A stretch of 64,000 bases of DNA, taken from Stutzerimonas stutzeri. Its GTDB lineage: Bacteria; Pseudomonadota; Gammaproteobacteria; Pseudomonadales; Pseudomonadaceae. Below the pieces are notes generated by a model. The model did no database searches and was not told the origin of the DNA. It saw only the letters and a program-made list of their open reading frames with translations. This document shows positions 27,237 through 35,374 of this stretch, piece by piece. Where the stretch lies: contig NZ_CP073105.1 of assembly GCF_018138085.1 (NCBI RefSeq), positions 1,984,001 to 2,048,000 of the forward strand, read 5' to 3'. Within the stretch, counting starts at the first letter, position 1. The number at the start of each line of letters is the position of its first letter. The position numbers and the translations under genes were made by a program.

Positions 27237-28448
27237 TCAAACGCGCGCGGCAGTCATCGCCGCGGAACCCCAGGTGGTCCTCCAACGGCGCTTGACCCCA
27301 TAGAGGCCAAACCAGGCCAGCGCACCCAGACTGGCGAACAGCCAGAGGCCCATCTGATAGTCGCCGGTGGCCTGCTTGACGGCGCCAAGCCCCGCGGTGA
27401 GCAGGAAGCCGCCGATACCGCCCGCCATGCCGACCAGCCCGGTCATCACGCCGATTTCCTTGTTGAAGCGCTGCGGCACCAGCTGAAACACCGCACCGTT
27501 ACCGGCGCCGAGGCTGAGCATCGCGACCACGAACAGGGCCAGCGCAGCCGTCGAGCTGGGCAAGTTGAAGCCCACCACGAACAGACAGGCAGCCGCAACC
27601 GTATACATCACCAGCAGCGAGCGGATGCCGCCGATGCGGTCGGCCAGTGCACCGCCCAGCGGACGCAGCATGCTGCCGGCGAACACGCAGGCGGCGGTGT
27701 AATAGCCGGCCTTGACCGGATCGAAAGCGTACTGGTCGTGGAAATAGCCGGGCAGGGTGCTGGCCAGGCCAAGGAAGCCGCCGAAGGTCACGCTGTAGAA
27801 GAACATGAACCACCAGCTGTCTCGGTCCCCGAGGGCTTTCATATAGTCGGCGAAGGATTTCGGTGCCGGACGGTTCGGTGCGTTCTTGGCCTGAGTGGCG
27901 AAGATGATCAGCACCAGCACCAGCGGAATCAGCGCCAGACCGAACACGTTGCTCCAGCCAAACATGGTCGCCAGCATCGGAGCGAACAGTGCCGCGAACA
28001 CGGTACCGGAGTTGCCTGCACCGGCGATACCCATGGCCTTGCCCTGATGCTGCGGCGGATACCACTGCGAGGCCAGCGGCAACGCGACGGCAAAGGAGGC
28101 GCCTGCCATGCCCAGGAACAGCCCCAGCAGCAACGCCTGCTCATAGCTGTGCACGCCGTACAGCCAGGCGATGAACAACGCGACGATCACCACCACTTGC
28201 CCGAACAGTCCGGCCGTCTTCGGCGAGGTGCGGTCGGCCAGCATGCCCAGCACGAGGCGCAAAACGGCGCCTGAGAGGATTGGCGTGGCGACCATGAAGG
28301 CACGTTGTTGGGTGGTCAGACCGAGATCGGCAGCGATCTGCACGCCCAGCGGACCGAGCACATACCAGACCATGAAACTCAGATCGAAGTAGAGAAAGGC
28401 GGAGAACAATGTCGGTGTATGGCCGGATTTCCAGAAACTCGTATTCAT
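27237..28448 (-). CDS. MFS nitrate/nitrite transporter (NarK/NasA family)
   Basis: 403-residue, 12-TM inner-membrane transporter of the nitrate/nitrite porter family. The signature GMAGASFAVALPLASQWYPP and the glycine-rich nitrate signature GAGNSGTVFAALFAPML are both present, with a second nitrate-signature-like segment GAGNGAVFQLVPQRF in the C-terminal half. The start is at MNTSFWKSGHTP (28448) with GAGGTG upstream. The leader carries a sigma-54 promoter, an ANTAR hairpin and an intrinsic terminator, marking it as the assimilatory uptake system. The name nasA is sometimes used for this gene in pseudomonads; I leave the symbol blank to avoid confusion with the reductase. Confidence 0.92.
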   Translation of the reverse strand: MNTSFWKSGHTPTLFSAFLYFDLSFMVWYVLGPLGVQIAADLGLTTQQRAFMVATPILSGAVLRLVLGMLADRTSPKTAGLFGQVVVIVALFIAWLYGVHSYEQALLLGLFLGMAGASFAVALPLASQWYPPQHQGKAMGIAGAGNSGTVFAALFAPMLATMFGWSNVFGLALIPLVLVLIIFATQAKNAPNRPAPKSFADYMKALGDRDSWWFMFFYSVTFGGFLGLASTLPGYFHDQYAFDPVKAGYYTAACVFAGSMLRPLGGALADRIGGIRSLLVMYTVAAACLFVVGFNLPSSTAALALFVVAMLSLGAGNGAVFQLVPQRFNKEIGVMTGLVGMAGGIGGFLLTAGLGAVKQATGDYQMGLWLFASLGALAWFGLYGVKRRWRTTWGSAAMTAARV

Positions 28449-28590
28449 CGAACACCTCACTAGACAAGGGCAACCGACGCGCCGGAGCGGGCGACGGAGA
28501 ATGCGATGGCCGCCACCCGATTCGCTGTGGCGCCGCGTGAAGCTGTTGTGAGCGGCTGATCGTTGCCGCTCGCGCCCCGGTCCTTAGGGC

Positions 28591-28645
28591 AAAAAAAAGC
28601 GCCGCGAAACCGCCGTCAGTCTCAACGGGGCAACGCGACGCCTTT
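28591..28645 (-). terminator. Intrinsic terminator in the transporter leader (attenuator)
   Basis: On the minus strand AAAG-GCGTCGCG (28645-28634) pairs with CGCGGCGC (28606-28599), including one U-G wobble. An eight-base T-run (28598-28591) follows. The loop is long (28633-28607) and may form an internal CCGT/ACGG hairpin. It lies in the 5' leader, 142 bases before the start codon. Confidence 0.85.
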
Positions 28646-28657
28646 GTCATGTCTGTG

Positions 28658-28677
28658 AGTAACCGCCTTTGGCTACC
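28658..28677 (-). promoter_or_regulatory. ANTAR-type hairpin in the transporter leader (NasT target)
   Basis: On the minus strand GGTAGCC (28677-28671) pairs with GGTTACT (28664-28658), with G-U wobbles. They enclose the hexaloop AAAGGC (28670-28665), with A at position 1 and G at position 4 as in ANTAR target RNAs. The terminator stem begins 12 bases downstream. Same layout as the nirB leader. Confidence 0.75.
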
Positions 28678-28689
28678 TGTCTCGGGATA

Positions 28690-28705
28690 AGCAGGAGCTG
28701 TGCCA
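28690..28705 (-). promoter_or_regulatory. Sigma-54 (RpoN) promoter of the nitrate transporter gene
   Basis: The minus strand reads TGGCACAGCTCCTGCT, with GG and GC at -24/-12 spacing and the same TGGCACA core as the nirB promoter. Predicted start near 28679, just upstream of the ANTAR hairpin, giving a leader of about 230 nucleotides. Confidence 0.85.
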
Positions 28706-28808
28706 AGAGACGAAGCTGCCGGTTTCAGCCGTATGCAGAGCCGTCAGTGGGCTTTGGATCGGAGAGAAGCGCGCGCCCATGGTGCGTCGTGCTTCGAAGT
28801 GGGGCGCA

Positions 28809-29252
28809 TCAGGCGATGCGATTGACCTTTGGAAATTTCGCCTCGAACTCGGCTGGCATGGGCACCACCTGCGTGTCCAGATAGTTGTAAAAAACGAAGC
28901 CCGACTTGGCCATGGCGATCAGCGTGTCGTCGGCGGGGCGGGTAATGCGGAAGGTGATGTCGCCGCCGTACGGGTTGAAATCCATCACGCCGACTTCGAA
29001 CAACAAGGCGTCCCGTGCATGGGCCTCGGCTTTGTAGGTGGTGGCCAGGTCGGTGACGATGATGCCGCTGCCGTCCTTGCTGGTCTCGGCGATGCCGTAG
29101 GCGAACAGGAAGCGAGCGCGGGCTTCGGAAATCATCGAGATCATCGAGTCGTTGGCCAGGTGGTTGCCGGCGTTGATGTCGGTGATGCGGACGGTCAATT
29201 GGGTGGAAAAGCAGAACTGGTCTTCGGGGAACTGCAGGGTCAGGCGGGCCAT
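28809..29252 (-). CDS. Acyl-CoA thioesterase family protein (hotdog fold)
   Basis: 147-residue protein resembling 4-hydroxybenzoyl-CoA/YbgC-type thioesterases. Hotdog features are visible: VRITDINAGNHLANDSM (catalytic-region loop with Asp-x-x-x-x-x-Asn-His), ARARFLFAYGI, and YKAEAHARDALLFEVGV. The start MARLTLQFPED (29252) was chosen because the upstream extension is arginine-rich and non-homologous. It lies between nasT and the transporter leader on the same strand. Its substrate and link to nitrate are unknown. Confidence 0.8.
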   Translation of the reverse strand: MARLTLQFPEDQFCFSTQLTVRITDINAGNHLANDSMISMISEARARFLFAYGIAETSKDGSGIIVTDLATTYKAEAHARDALLFEVGVMDFNPYGGDITFRITRPADDTLIAMAKSGFVFYNYLDTQVVPMPAEFEAKFPKVNRIA

Positions 29253-29524
29253 GGTGCTCTCGTAGTGCTGAAGGCGTGGTGCGAGGCGTTGACCATGGGC
29301 CGGCGCGACGCGGGCGCCGATTCTACGCGTCCGCCCAGCTGGCCCAAGCATGATTCAACGGATTGATGTCCCTGGCCGCACCCTCGGCGTTCACGTGAAG
29401 CTGTGGCAGGACGAGCGACGGGATCAACGCGCGTGGCCTTCGGCACGCTGCGACCAGCGACTGGCGCGAAACGCAGAGTCATGACGCCGATCGCCGTCGG
29501 GGATGGCGCTGGCTGGACGCGATG

Positions 29525-30103
29525 TCATTGCCCCAGCAGATCGTTCATCGCGATGATCTGCTCGGCGACCTGGATCAGCTTCTGCTGGCGGCTCATGGCC
29601 TGGCGGCGCATCAGCGTGTAGGCCTCTTCTTCGTTGCAGCTGCGCATCTTCATCAGCATGCCCTTGGCCAGTTCTATGCGCTTGCGTTCGACTAGTTGCT
29701 GGTCGCGCGCATGCAGTTGCGCACGGATCGCCTGGTCGCTTTCGAAGCGGGCCATGGCGACGTCGAGGATGGGTTTCAGGCGCTGGGCCTGAATGCCCTC
29801 GACGATATAGGCGCTGACACCGGCGCGGATCGCCTGGCGCATGGCGTCGGGATTGCTGTCATCGGTGAACATGACGATGGGCCGCGGCTGGTCGCGGGTG
29901 ACCATCACCACCTGTTCCATCACATCTCGGCCGGGGGAGTCGGTGTCGATCAGCACCACGTCGGGGCGTATGGCCTCGACCCGCTCGGGCAGATCGATGG
30001 TCAGGCCGGATTCCTCGATCACCTCGAAGCCGGCTTCTATCAGGGCGGTGCGCAGGCGGCCGACCTTGCGTGGAGTGTCGTCGATCAGGAGGACGCGAAG
30101 CAT
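29525..30103 (-). CDS. nasT: ANTAR-domain response regulator, nitrate antiterminator NasT
   Basis: 192-residue protein. An N-terminal receiver-like domain (MLRVLLIDDTPRKVGR; phosphoacceptor region VVLIDTDSPGRDVMEQ) is followed by a C-terminal ANTAR RNA-binding domain (about residues 130-190; ELAKGMLMKMRSCNEEEAYT and LMRRQAMSRQQKLIQVAEQI). NasT binds leader RNA to prevent termination when released by NasS in the presence of nitrate or nitrite (established for Azotobacter and Paracoccus-type systems). The start at MLRVLL (30103) has GGGAGA upstream; an ATG 18 bases earlier overlaps the nasS stop but fits homologs less well. Its targets are probably the two leaders at 24.8 and 28.7 kb. Confidence 0.93.
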   Translation of the reverse strand: MLRVLLIDDTPRKVGRLRTALIEAGFEVIEESGLTIDLPERVEAIRPDVVLIDTDSPGRDVMEQVVMVTRDQPRPIVMFTDDSNPDAMRQAIRAGVSAYIVEGIQAQRLKPILDVAMARFESDQAIRAQLHARDQQLVERKRIELAKGMLMKMRSCNEEEAYTLMRRQAMSRQQKLIQVAEQIIAMNDLLGQ

Positions 30104-30117
30104 GGCTGTCTCCCTCT

Positions 30118-31344
30118 TCAAGGCTTGCTGATGAGCGGCGGCGCCGTGTCCGCTATCGCATGCAGGGCGAAGCTGCGTGCATAGCCGGCGGGGTCGCTGC
30201 CATTCCAGTGGCTGCCGTCCATCAGCGTGGCGCTGCGCATCGGCGAGTCGGGTACCGCAATCTGCAGCGCTGTCGCCGCATCGCGGTAGAGGCCGGTCTG
30301 CTGGATACGCTGCGCCACGGCCAGGTAGTCAGGGTCTTCACGCAAAAGGCCCCAGCGCCGCAGTTGGGTCATGAACCAGAGACCGTCGGAATGGTAGGGC
30401 ATGCTCACGTCGCCGTTGCCGAAGAAACGCAGCGGGTGCTCGTCCATCCAGGCGTGCCCGAGCCCGTCTTGATACTGGCCAAGAAAGCGCGGCTCGATGG
30501 CGGCCACGGGCGCATCGAGATAGTCGCTGCCGGCGATCAGTCGTGCCGTGCTGCGCCGGTTTTCCGGACTCGCGTCGATGAAGCGACTGGCTTCCAGAAC
30601 GGCCATGACCAACGCGCGAGCCGTGTTGGGGTACTGGTCGACGAACTCGCGGGTACAGGCAAGGACCTTCTCCGGATGGTCGGCCCAGATCGATTGGCTG
30701 GTCGCGACGGTGTAGCCCAGGTTTTCGTCGACGGCCAATGCGCCCCAGGGCTCGCCGGCACAGAACCCGTCGATGCGGCGCGCGCGCAGATGGGCGACCA
30801 TCCGCGACGGCGGCACCACCAGGGTGCGCACGTCATCGAGTGGATGAATGCCGTGAGCGGCGAGCCAGTAGTAGAGCCAGAGGGCATGAGTTCCGGTCGG
30901 GAAGGTCTGTGCCAGGGTGAGCTTCGCACCACTGTGGCGCACGCTGCGGCGCAGGGCGTCAGGGTCGATCACGCCAGCGGCTTTCAGCTCGCTGGACAGG
31001 CTGATGCTTTGGCCGTTCTGCGCCAGCCCCATGAGCACGGCCATGTCCCTGCGCGGGCCGCCACTGATACCCAGGTGTACGGCATAGATCAGACCGTAAA
31101 GGCCGTGGGCGGCATCCAGCTCGCCACCCACCAATTTGTCGCGCACGCTGGACCACGAACACTGCCGCCGGAGGTTGAGCGTAAGCCCATACGGCTGGGC
31201 GAAGCCCTGGGTGGCCGCGACGATCAGCGAGGCCGCATCGGTCAGCGCCATGAAGCCAAGCTCGACGACGCGCTTTTCCGGCGCGTCGCTGCCGGCAACC
31301 CAGGCCAGCGGATCAGGCATTACGGGTGTGTTGGAAAGAGGCAT
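30118..31344 (-). CDS. nasS: Nitrate/nitrite sensor NasS (NrtA-like)
   Basis: 408-residue protein of the NrtA/SsuA-like substrate-binding fold, without a signal peptide, so cytoplasmic. Segments: VELGFMALTDAASLIVAATQ, VRDKLVGGELDAAHGLYGLI, DDVRTLVVPPSRMVAHLRAR, DGFCAGEPWGALAVDENLG. NasS binds nitrate/nitrite and sequesters NasT in its absence. The start MPLSNTPVMPDP at 31344 has GAAGG upstream. The frame stays open far upstream, but only through the REPIN array, and that part is not protein-like. The nasT start follows 14 bases after its stop. Confidence 0.92.
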   Translation of the reverse strand: MPLSNTPVMPDPLAWVAGSDAPEKRVVELGFMALTDAASLIVAATQGFAQPYGLTLNLRRQCSWSSVRDKLVGGELDAAHGLYGLIYAVHLGISGGPRRDMAVLMGLAQNGQSISLSSELKAAGVIDPDALRRSVRHSGAKLTLAQTFPTGTHALWLYYWLAAHGIHPLDDVRTLVVPPSRMVAHLRARRIDGFCAGEPWGALAVDENLGYTVATSQSIWADHPEKVLACTREFVDQYPNTARALVMAVLEASRFIDASPENRRSTARLIAGSDYLDAPVAAIEPRFLGQYQDGLGHAWMDEHPLRFFGNGDVSMPYHSDGLWFMTQLRRWGLLREDPDYLAVAQRIQQTGLYRDAATALQIAVPDSPMRSATLMDGSHWNGSDPAGYARSFALHAIADTAPPLISKP

Positions 31345-31449
31345 ACGGGCAGGACCTTCGACAGGCACACATCGCGGGGAAGCGACTCGGTGCGAATAAA
31401 TCATGAGTCTTGCGAAGCAAGCGACATGCCAATGCCCTGGCTCCCAATG

Positions 31450-31967
31450 TGGGGCGGCGTGCACTGCTTTTTGTGGGAGGCCCGACCTCGGGCCGAAGCT
31501 CTTCCCGCACCGAGCTGGCGCCATTCGCCGCGGGTCGCGCCTCCCACAATTGGGGAGGCGTGCACCGCTGTTTTTTTTTGTGGGAGGTCCGACCTCGGGC
31601 CGAAGCTTTTTCAGGCACCGAGCTGGCGCCGTTCGCCGCGGGTCGCGGCTCCCACAATGGGAGCGGCGTGCACTGCTTTTTTGTGGGAGGCCCGACCTCG
31701 GGCCGAAGCTTTTTCGGGCACCCGAGCTGGCGCCATTCGCCGCGGGTCGCGGCTCCCACAAATGAGGGTGGCATGCACTGCTTTTTGTGGGAGGCCCGAC
31801 CTCGGGGCGAAGCTTTTTCGGGCACCGAGCTGGCGTCGTTCGCCGCGGGTCGCGGCTCCTACAAATGAGGGCGGCGTGCACTGCTTTTTTGTGGGACGCC
31901 CGACCCGGGGCGAAGCTTTTCGGGCACAGAGCTGGCGCCATTCGTCGCGAGGGCGCGCCTCGCACAA
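31450..31967. repeat. Tandem array of five REPIN-like units, about 104 bp period
   Basis: Five head-to-tail units whose GTGGGAGG-type 5' ends start at 31473, 31580, 31683, 31787 and 31891 (spacings 107, 103, 104, 104). Each unit contains GTGGGAGGCCCGACCTCGGG at one end and a GCCGCGGGTCGCG-x-CTCCCAC element in opposite orientation about 65-70 bases on, so each is an inverted REP pair. A linker with a GTGCACTG-T(5-9) stretch joins the units. The last copy is the most diverged (GTGGGACGCC). The array fills the nasS-batD gap. Confidence 0.9.
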
Positions 31968-32024
31968 CACACAATAGGGCGAGGCGTCCATCGATCGGTC
32001 CAGCTTCGCGCGGTGCGCTGTTCC

Positions 32025-33650
32025 TCAGCGCGGATACAGGGGCGGCAATGCCCCGTTTTCCGGCTCGTTGGCCGTCGGCCGTACGGTCGGCAGGTTCTGA
32101 ATCGCCTGCCATAACGCCTCACCTTGCCAACGTTGGCCGGTCTCGCTGTAGAGCGCGCCGTTCAGGCCATCCAGGGCGTCGGATAGCGGAACGAAGCGTG
32201 CAGCCATTTCCGCCAAGGTTTCGGGTTGCTGGCGTGCCCAGGCGTCCAGCGCGTGACGAGTCGCCTGGGTGTCATTGGCCAGACAGGCGCGTTTGAGGTC
32301 ATCGAGCAGGCTGCGTGGCGTCGGGCCGCTCTGCACCGTGCGGATCACCGCCGGTTGACTGCGCGCACGCAGCCACAGGCCGAAGCCGAGCAAGGTGGTC
32401 AGTCCCAATACCGCGCTGCTCAACTGCCACGGCCACAACCGCTGCGGCTGTGACATAGGGTGAGCGGCAGCAGCCGCGTCCTCGAGGGCGGGTTGCTGGA
32501 GTTCGGGGTTCTCGGCGACCTGCAGGGTGCGCTCGGGCAGCGTGCTGCGCTCGAGCCGATCTTCGACGGTATTCCACCAGACCACCTCGGTGGCCGGCAG
32601 CCGATAGTCGCCGGCCTCGCTCGCGACCAATGCCTCGCGCTGCTCACGGCTACCGGTGAGGCCGTTCTCGGTCACCGTATCGTTCAGGGTTGGCTGGTCG
32701 GGGTAGCGCCGCAGGCCTGCGACGGGTGGTGATTCGATCGGCGGCAACTGGGCACTGGACAGGCCCTCTGCCTTGATCAGCAAACTGCGGGTCAAGGCTT
32801 CGCCCAGCTGCGCCTCCTGCGGTTGCGGGCTCCAGGCTTCGACCAGGGTCAGGTTGGCGGCGGGCAGCCAGGGTGCATCCTTGGGGTATTCGGCGGGCTT
32901 GGGCTTGACCAGCAGGGGTATTTCCGGCGATTTGACCTGGGTGGTCTTGCCGAAGCGGGACCCGTAGTAGTCGCCACTGGGCGCGACCGTGGTGGCGCTG
33001 AACAACTGCGCGGGAATGGTCAGCGTGCCGCTCTTTTGCGGATACAGCGCGTAGCGGATCTCGATCACACCGTGGCGAACGCCGTTGATGTCTTTCTCGT
33101 AAGTACGCGGCTCGCCGAGCCGCTCGACCAGCGCATCGCCGAACTGCAGGGGCGACAGCGTGCTGTCATCGTAGAGTGAGACGGAATGGTAGATGCGCAG
33201 GGTGAGCACCACTTGCGCCTGCACGTAGACGCTGTCCTGGTCGAGGCTGGAGTCGATGAAGATCGGTGCGAGCCTGCCGCCGCCCTCGGTGCTGGATTCG
33301 CTGACGTTGAGCATGATCGGCTCGCTGTGCCATTCGCCCAGCTGCAAAGGCGGAATGACGACGTACCCGGTCCGCTGGGGCTGTAACGTAATCAGCCACT
33401 GGGTAACGGCTTGTGCTTCACCGTAGGCGCTGGAGAGCTGGTTCGCCTGACGAGTTCCCAGCACGCGGAAGAGCCCTTCGAGCGGTTGGAGGTCGGGTTT
33501 GCCAAATACCGTGGTGTCACTGGTTTCCAAGGTCAGTTCCACGGTTTCGTCCAGACTCAGCTGAGTGCGATCGACTCGTGCGACCAGCGTCGCCGCGCTC
33601 GCCTGGCATGCGAGCAGAAGCGTTAACAGCAATGTGGTCAGCCGCGTCAT
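32025..33650 (-). CDS. batD: BatD-family protein (oxygen tolerance)
   Basis: 541-residue membrane-anchored periplasmic protein. The signal sequence is MTRLTTLLLTLLLACQASA, then Ig-like/BatD domains (VARVDRTQLSLDETVELTLE at the start), and a C-terminal TM helix near residue 400 (LSSAVLGLTTLLGFGLWLRA). The cytoplasmic tail follows. The ATG at 33650 overlaps the BatB/C stop by four bases. In Bacteroides-type bat operons the cluster was linked to aerotolerance; its function in pseudomonads is not established. Confidence 0.85.
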   Translation of the reverse strand: MTRLTTLLLTLLLACQASAATLVARVDRTQLSLDETVELTLETSDTTVFGKPDLQPLEGLFRVLGTRQANQLSSAYGEAQAVTQWLITLQPQRTGYVVIPPLQLGEWHSEPIMLNVSESSTEGGGRLAPIFIDSSLDQDSVYVQAQVVLTLRIYHSVSLYDDSTLSPLQFGDALVERLGEPRTYEKDINGVRHGVIEIRYALYPQKSGTLTIPAQLFSATTVAPSGDYYGSRFGKTTQVKSPEIPLLVKPKPAEYPKDAPWLPAANLTLVEAWSPQPQEAQLGEALTRSLLIKAEGLSSAQLPPIESPPVAGLRRYPDQPTLNDTVTENGLTGSREQREALVASEAGDYRLPATEVVWWNTVEDRLERSTLPERTLQVAENPELQQPALEDAAAAAHPMSQPQRLWPWQLSSAVLGLTTLLGFGLWLRARSQPAVIRTVQSGPTPRSLLDDLKRACLANDTQATRHALDAWARQQPETLAEMAARFVPLSDALDGLNGALYSETGQRWQGEALWQAIQNLPTVRPTANEPENGALPPLYPR

Positions 33651-35374
33651 CGGTTCAGCTCCTGGCGCTTGCGTTGTTCGAGGAGAAATTTGCGACGTAG
33701 CAGTTCGCCTGGGTTGTCGGGAATCCTGCGCAGCCATTGAGCTGTCGCCTGGTCCTGCTCGGGATCGGCCATGCCTTCGCGCGGTTGCTCTGGCGCGTCC
33801 TGCGGTTCGCCCTGTTCGGGAGCCTCGGGCGGCTGGGCCGCTAGCGCCTCTGCCGCTTCGTTAGCATTACCCGGCTCTTGCTGATCGGATGCTTCGCTGG
33901 CGTCGCGCTGGCCTGCGGCTGGGCTGCTGGGCGCGGGCGGTGGTTCTGTCTGTTCTGGGGGCTTCTCCTGTGCTGGTTGGCCCTCGGAGGGCTGCCCCTG
34001 CTGCGCCTGCTCTTCGCGCTGGCGCAAGAGGGCCTCGACGATGGCCTTGTTGCGACGGGCCGACGCCAGGTCCGGGTCGAGTTCCAGCGCCTGATCATAC
34101 GCCTCGATGGCCGCCTGCAACTCATCGTTGCGAGCCAGGGCGTTGCCGCGGTTGAAGTGGGCCGAAGGGGTATCGCTCATGGCGAATTGCTCGGCGGCGC
34201 CGGCGAAATCTCCGGCCAGGTAGCGGGCATAGCCTTGCCATTGCGGGTCGTCGAATCGCTGCGCGGCGTCGGCGGGACGCTGCGCTTGCAGCAGGCGCAT
34301 GCCTTGCTGGTCCGGACGCAACCAAAGGTTCTGCAAGGTCAGGGCGCTGGCTGGTGGCGGCATGACCATCAACAACGGCAGGCAGAACAGCCAGCCGCGC
34401 CGTCCCGCGCACGCCGCGAGCAGCAGCAGGGGAAGCAGCAGCCAGTAGCCCTGATCCAGCCAGGTATCGAGCTGGGTGGTGTCGGCCTGGTTCAGCAGCT
34501 CGCCGTTGCGTTCCAGCAGGCCGAGGCTGCGCAGATCGGTGTCATCGATGCGGGCGCCCTGATAGCGCCCCCCGAGCTCGGCGGCGAAACGGCGCAGGGT
34601 GCGCTCGTTCAGCCTCGGGATCAGGATGGCGCCCTCGTCGTCCTTCAGGAAGCTGCCGTCTTCCTGGGCGATAGGCGCGCCTTGCTCGGTACCGATGCCC
34701 AGTATCAGCAGTCGCTGTCCGTTCTCACCGAGCGACATGCCGATGGCGTCGCGCTCCTGTTGGTTCAGGCTGCTGCCGATCAGCAACAGCCGTCCGCGCC
34801 CGTTCGCGCCCTGTTCGAGCAGCTCGAGGCCGCGCTGCACGGCCAGGTCCGCGCGATGGCCGGCCTCCGGCATGAGGGCGGGCTGCAGCGCATCCAGCAG
34901 GTTCTGCGTCGTGGCGATGTCGTTGGACAGCGGTACCAGGACATGCGCGCTACCGGCGAACGCGATGACCGCGGTCTGGGCATCCTGGCGAGCCTGCAAC
35001 AGGTCGAGAATCTTGCGTTTGGCCTGTTCCAGCCGGTTGGGCTGGACATCCGCCGCGAGCATGGCCGGGGTTGTATCCAGCAGCACCACCAGCGGGTCGG
35101 CACGTGACAGTCGAGGCTGTTCGGCTTGCTGCCAGCTCGGACCGAGCAGCGCCAGGCAAGCGAGCAGCCAGGCTGCGCCGAGTACCAGCCAAGGGCGCCT
35201 GCTGTTGCGCAGCCTGCCACGCGTGAGCAATGCTGCGTGGAACGCCTCGGGCAACAGGCGCTGCCAGCGACCGATCTGCCGCTGGCGGTGCCAGAGCCGC
35301 CACAGCAACCATATCGGCAACGGCAGGATCAACAGCCAGAACGGCCGGAGCAGGTGTGGCACGAGTTCGGTCAT
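33647..35374 (-). CDS. VWA and TPR domain protein (BatB/BatC fusion)
   Basis: 575-residue inner-membrane protein. Two N-terminal TM helices flank a von Willebrand factor A domain (about residues 90-290), another TM pair follows near 310-345, then TPR repeats (about 355-450; SAHFNRGNALARNDELQAAI), and a long Q/E/P-rich low-complexity tail. It combines BatB and BatC. The metal-site motif, normally DxSxS, reads LLDTTPAMLA, so metal binding is likely impaired. Its start overlaps batA and its stop overlaps batD by four bases each. Confidence 0.85.
   Translation of the reverse strand: MTELVPHLLRPFWLLILPLPIWLLWRLWHRQRQIGRWQRLLPEAFHAALLTRGRLRNSRRPWLVLGAAWLLACLALLGPSWQQAEQPRLSRADPLVVLLDTTPAMLAADVQPNRLEQAKRKILDLLQARQDAQTAVIAFAGSAHVLVPLSNDIATTQNLLDALQPALMPEAGHRADLAVQRGLELLEQGANGRGRLLLIGSSLNQQERDAIGMSLGENGQRLLILGIGTEQGAPIAQEDGSFLKDDEGAILIPRLNERTLRRFAAELGGRYQGARIDDTDLRSLGLLERNGELLNQADTTQLDTWLDQGYWLLLPLLLLAACAGRRGWLFCLPLLMVMPPPASALTLQNLWLRPDQQGMRLLQAQRPADAAQRFDDPQWQGYARYLAGDFAGAAEQFAMSDTPSAHFNRGNALARNDELQAAIEAYDQALELDPDLASARRNKAIVEALLRQREEQAQQGQPSEGQPAQEKPPEQTEPPPAPSSPAAGQRDASEASDQQEPGNANEAAEALAAQPPEAPEQGEPQDAPEQPREGMADPEQDQATAQWLRRIPDNPGELLRRKFLLEQRKRQELNR

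Noticed and set aside
31450-31967. CRISPR array
   Set aside because: Repeats of about 104 bp are contiguous, with internal inverted ends and no spacers of uniform length; no cas genes.
31345-32112. N-terminal extension of nasS giving a 664-residue protein
   Set aside because: The extension is a translation of the REPIN array (repeating Arg/Pro/Ala text). The homologous N-terminus and ribosome-binding site are at 31344.
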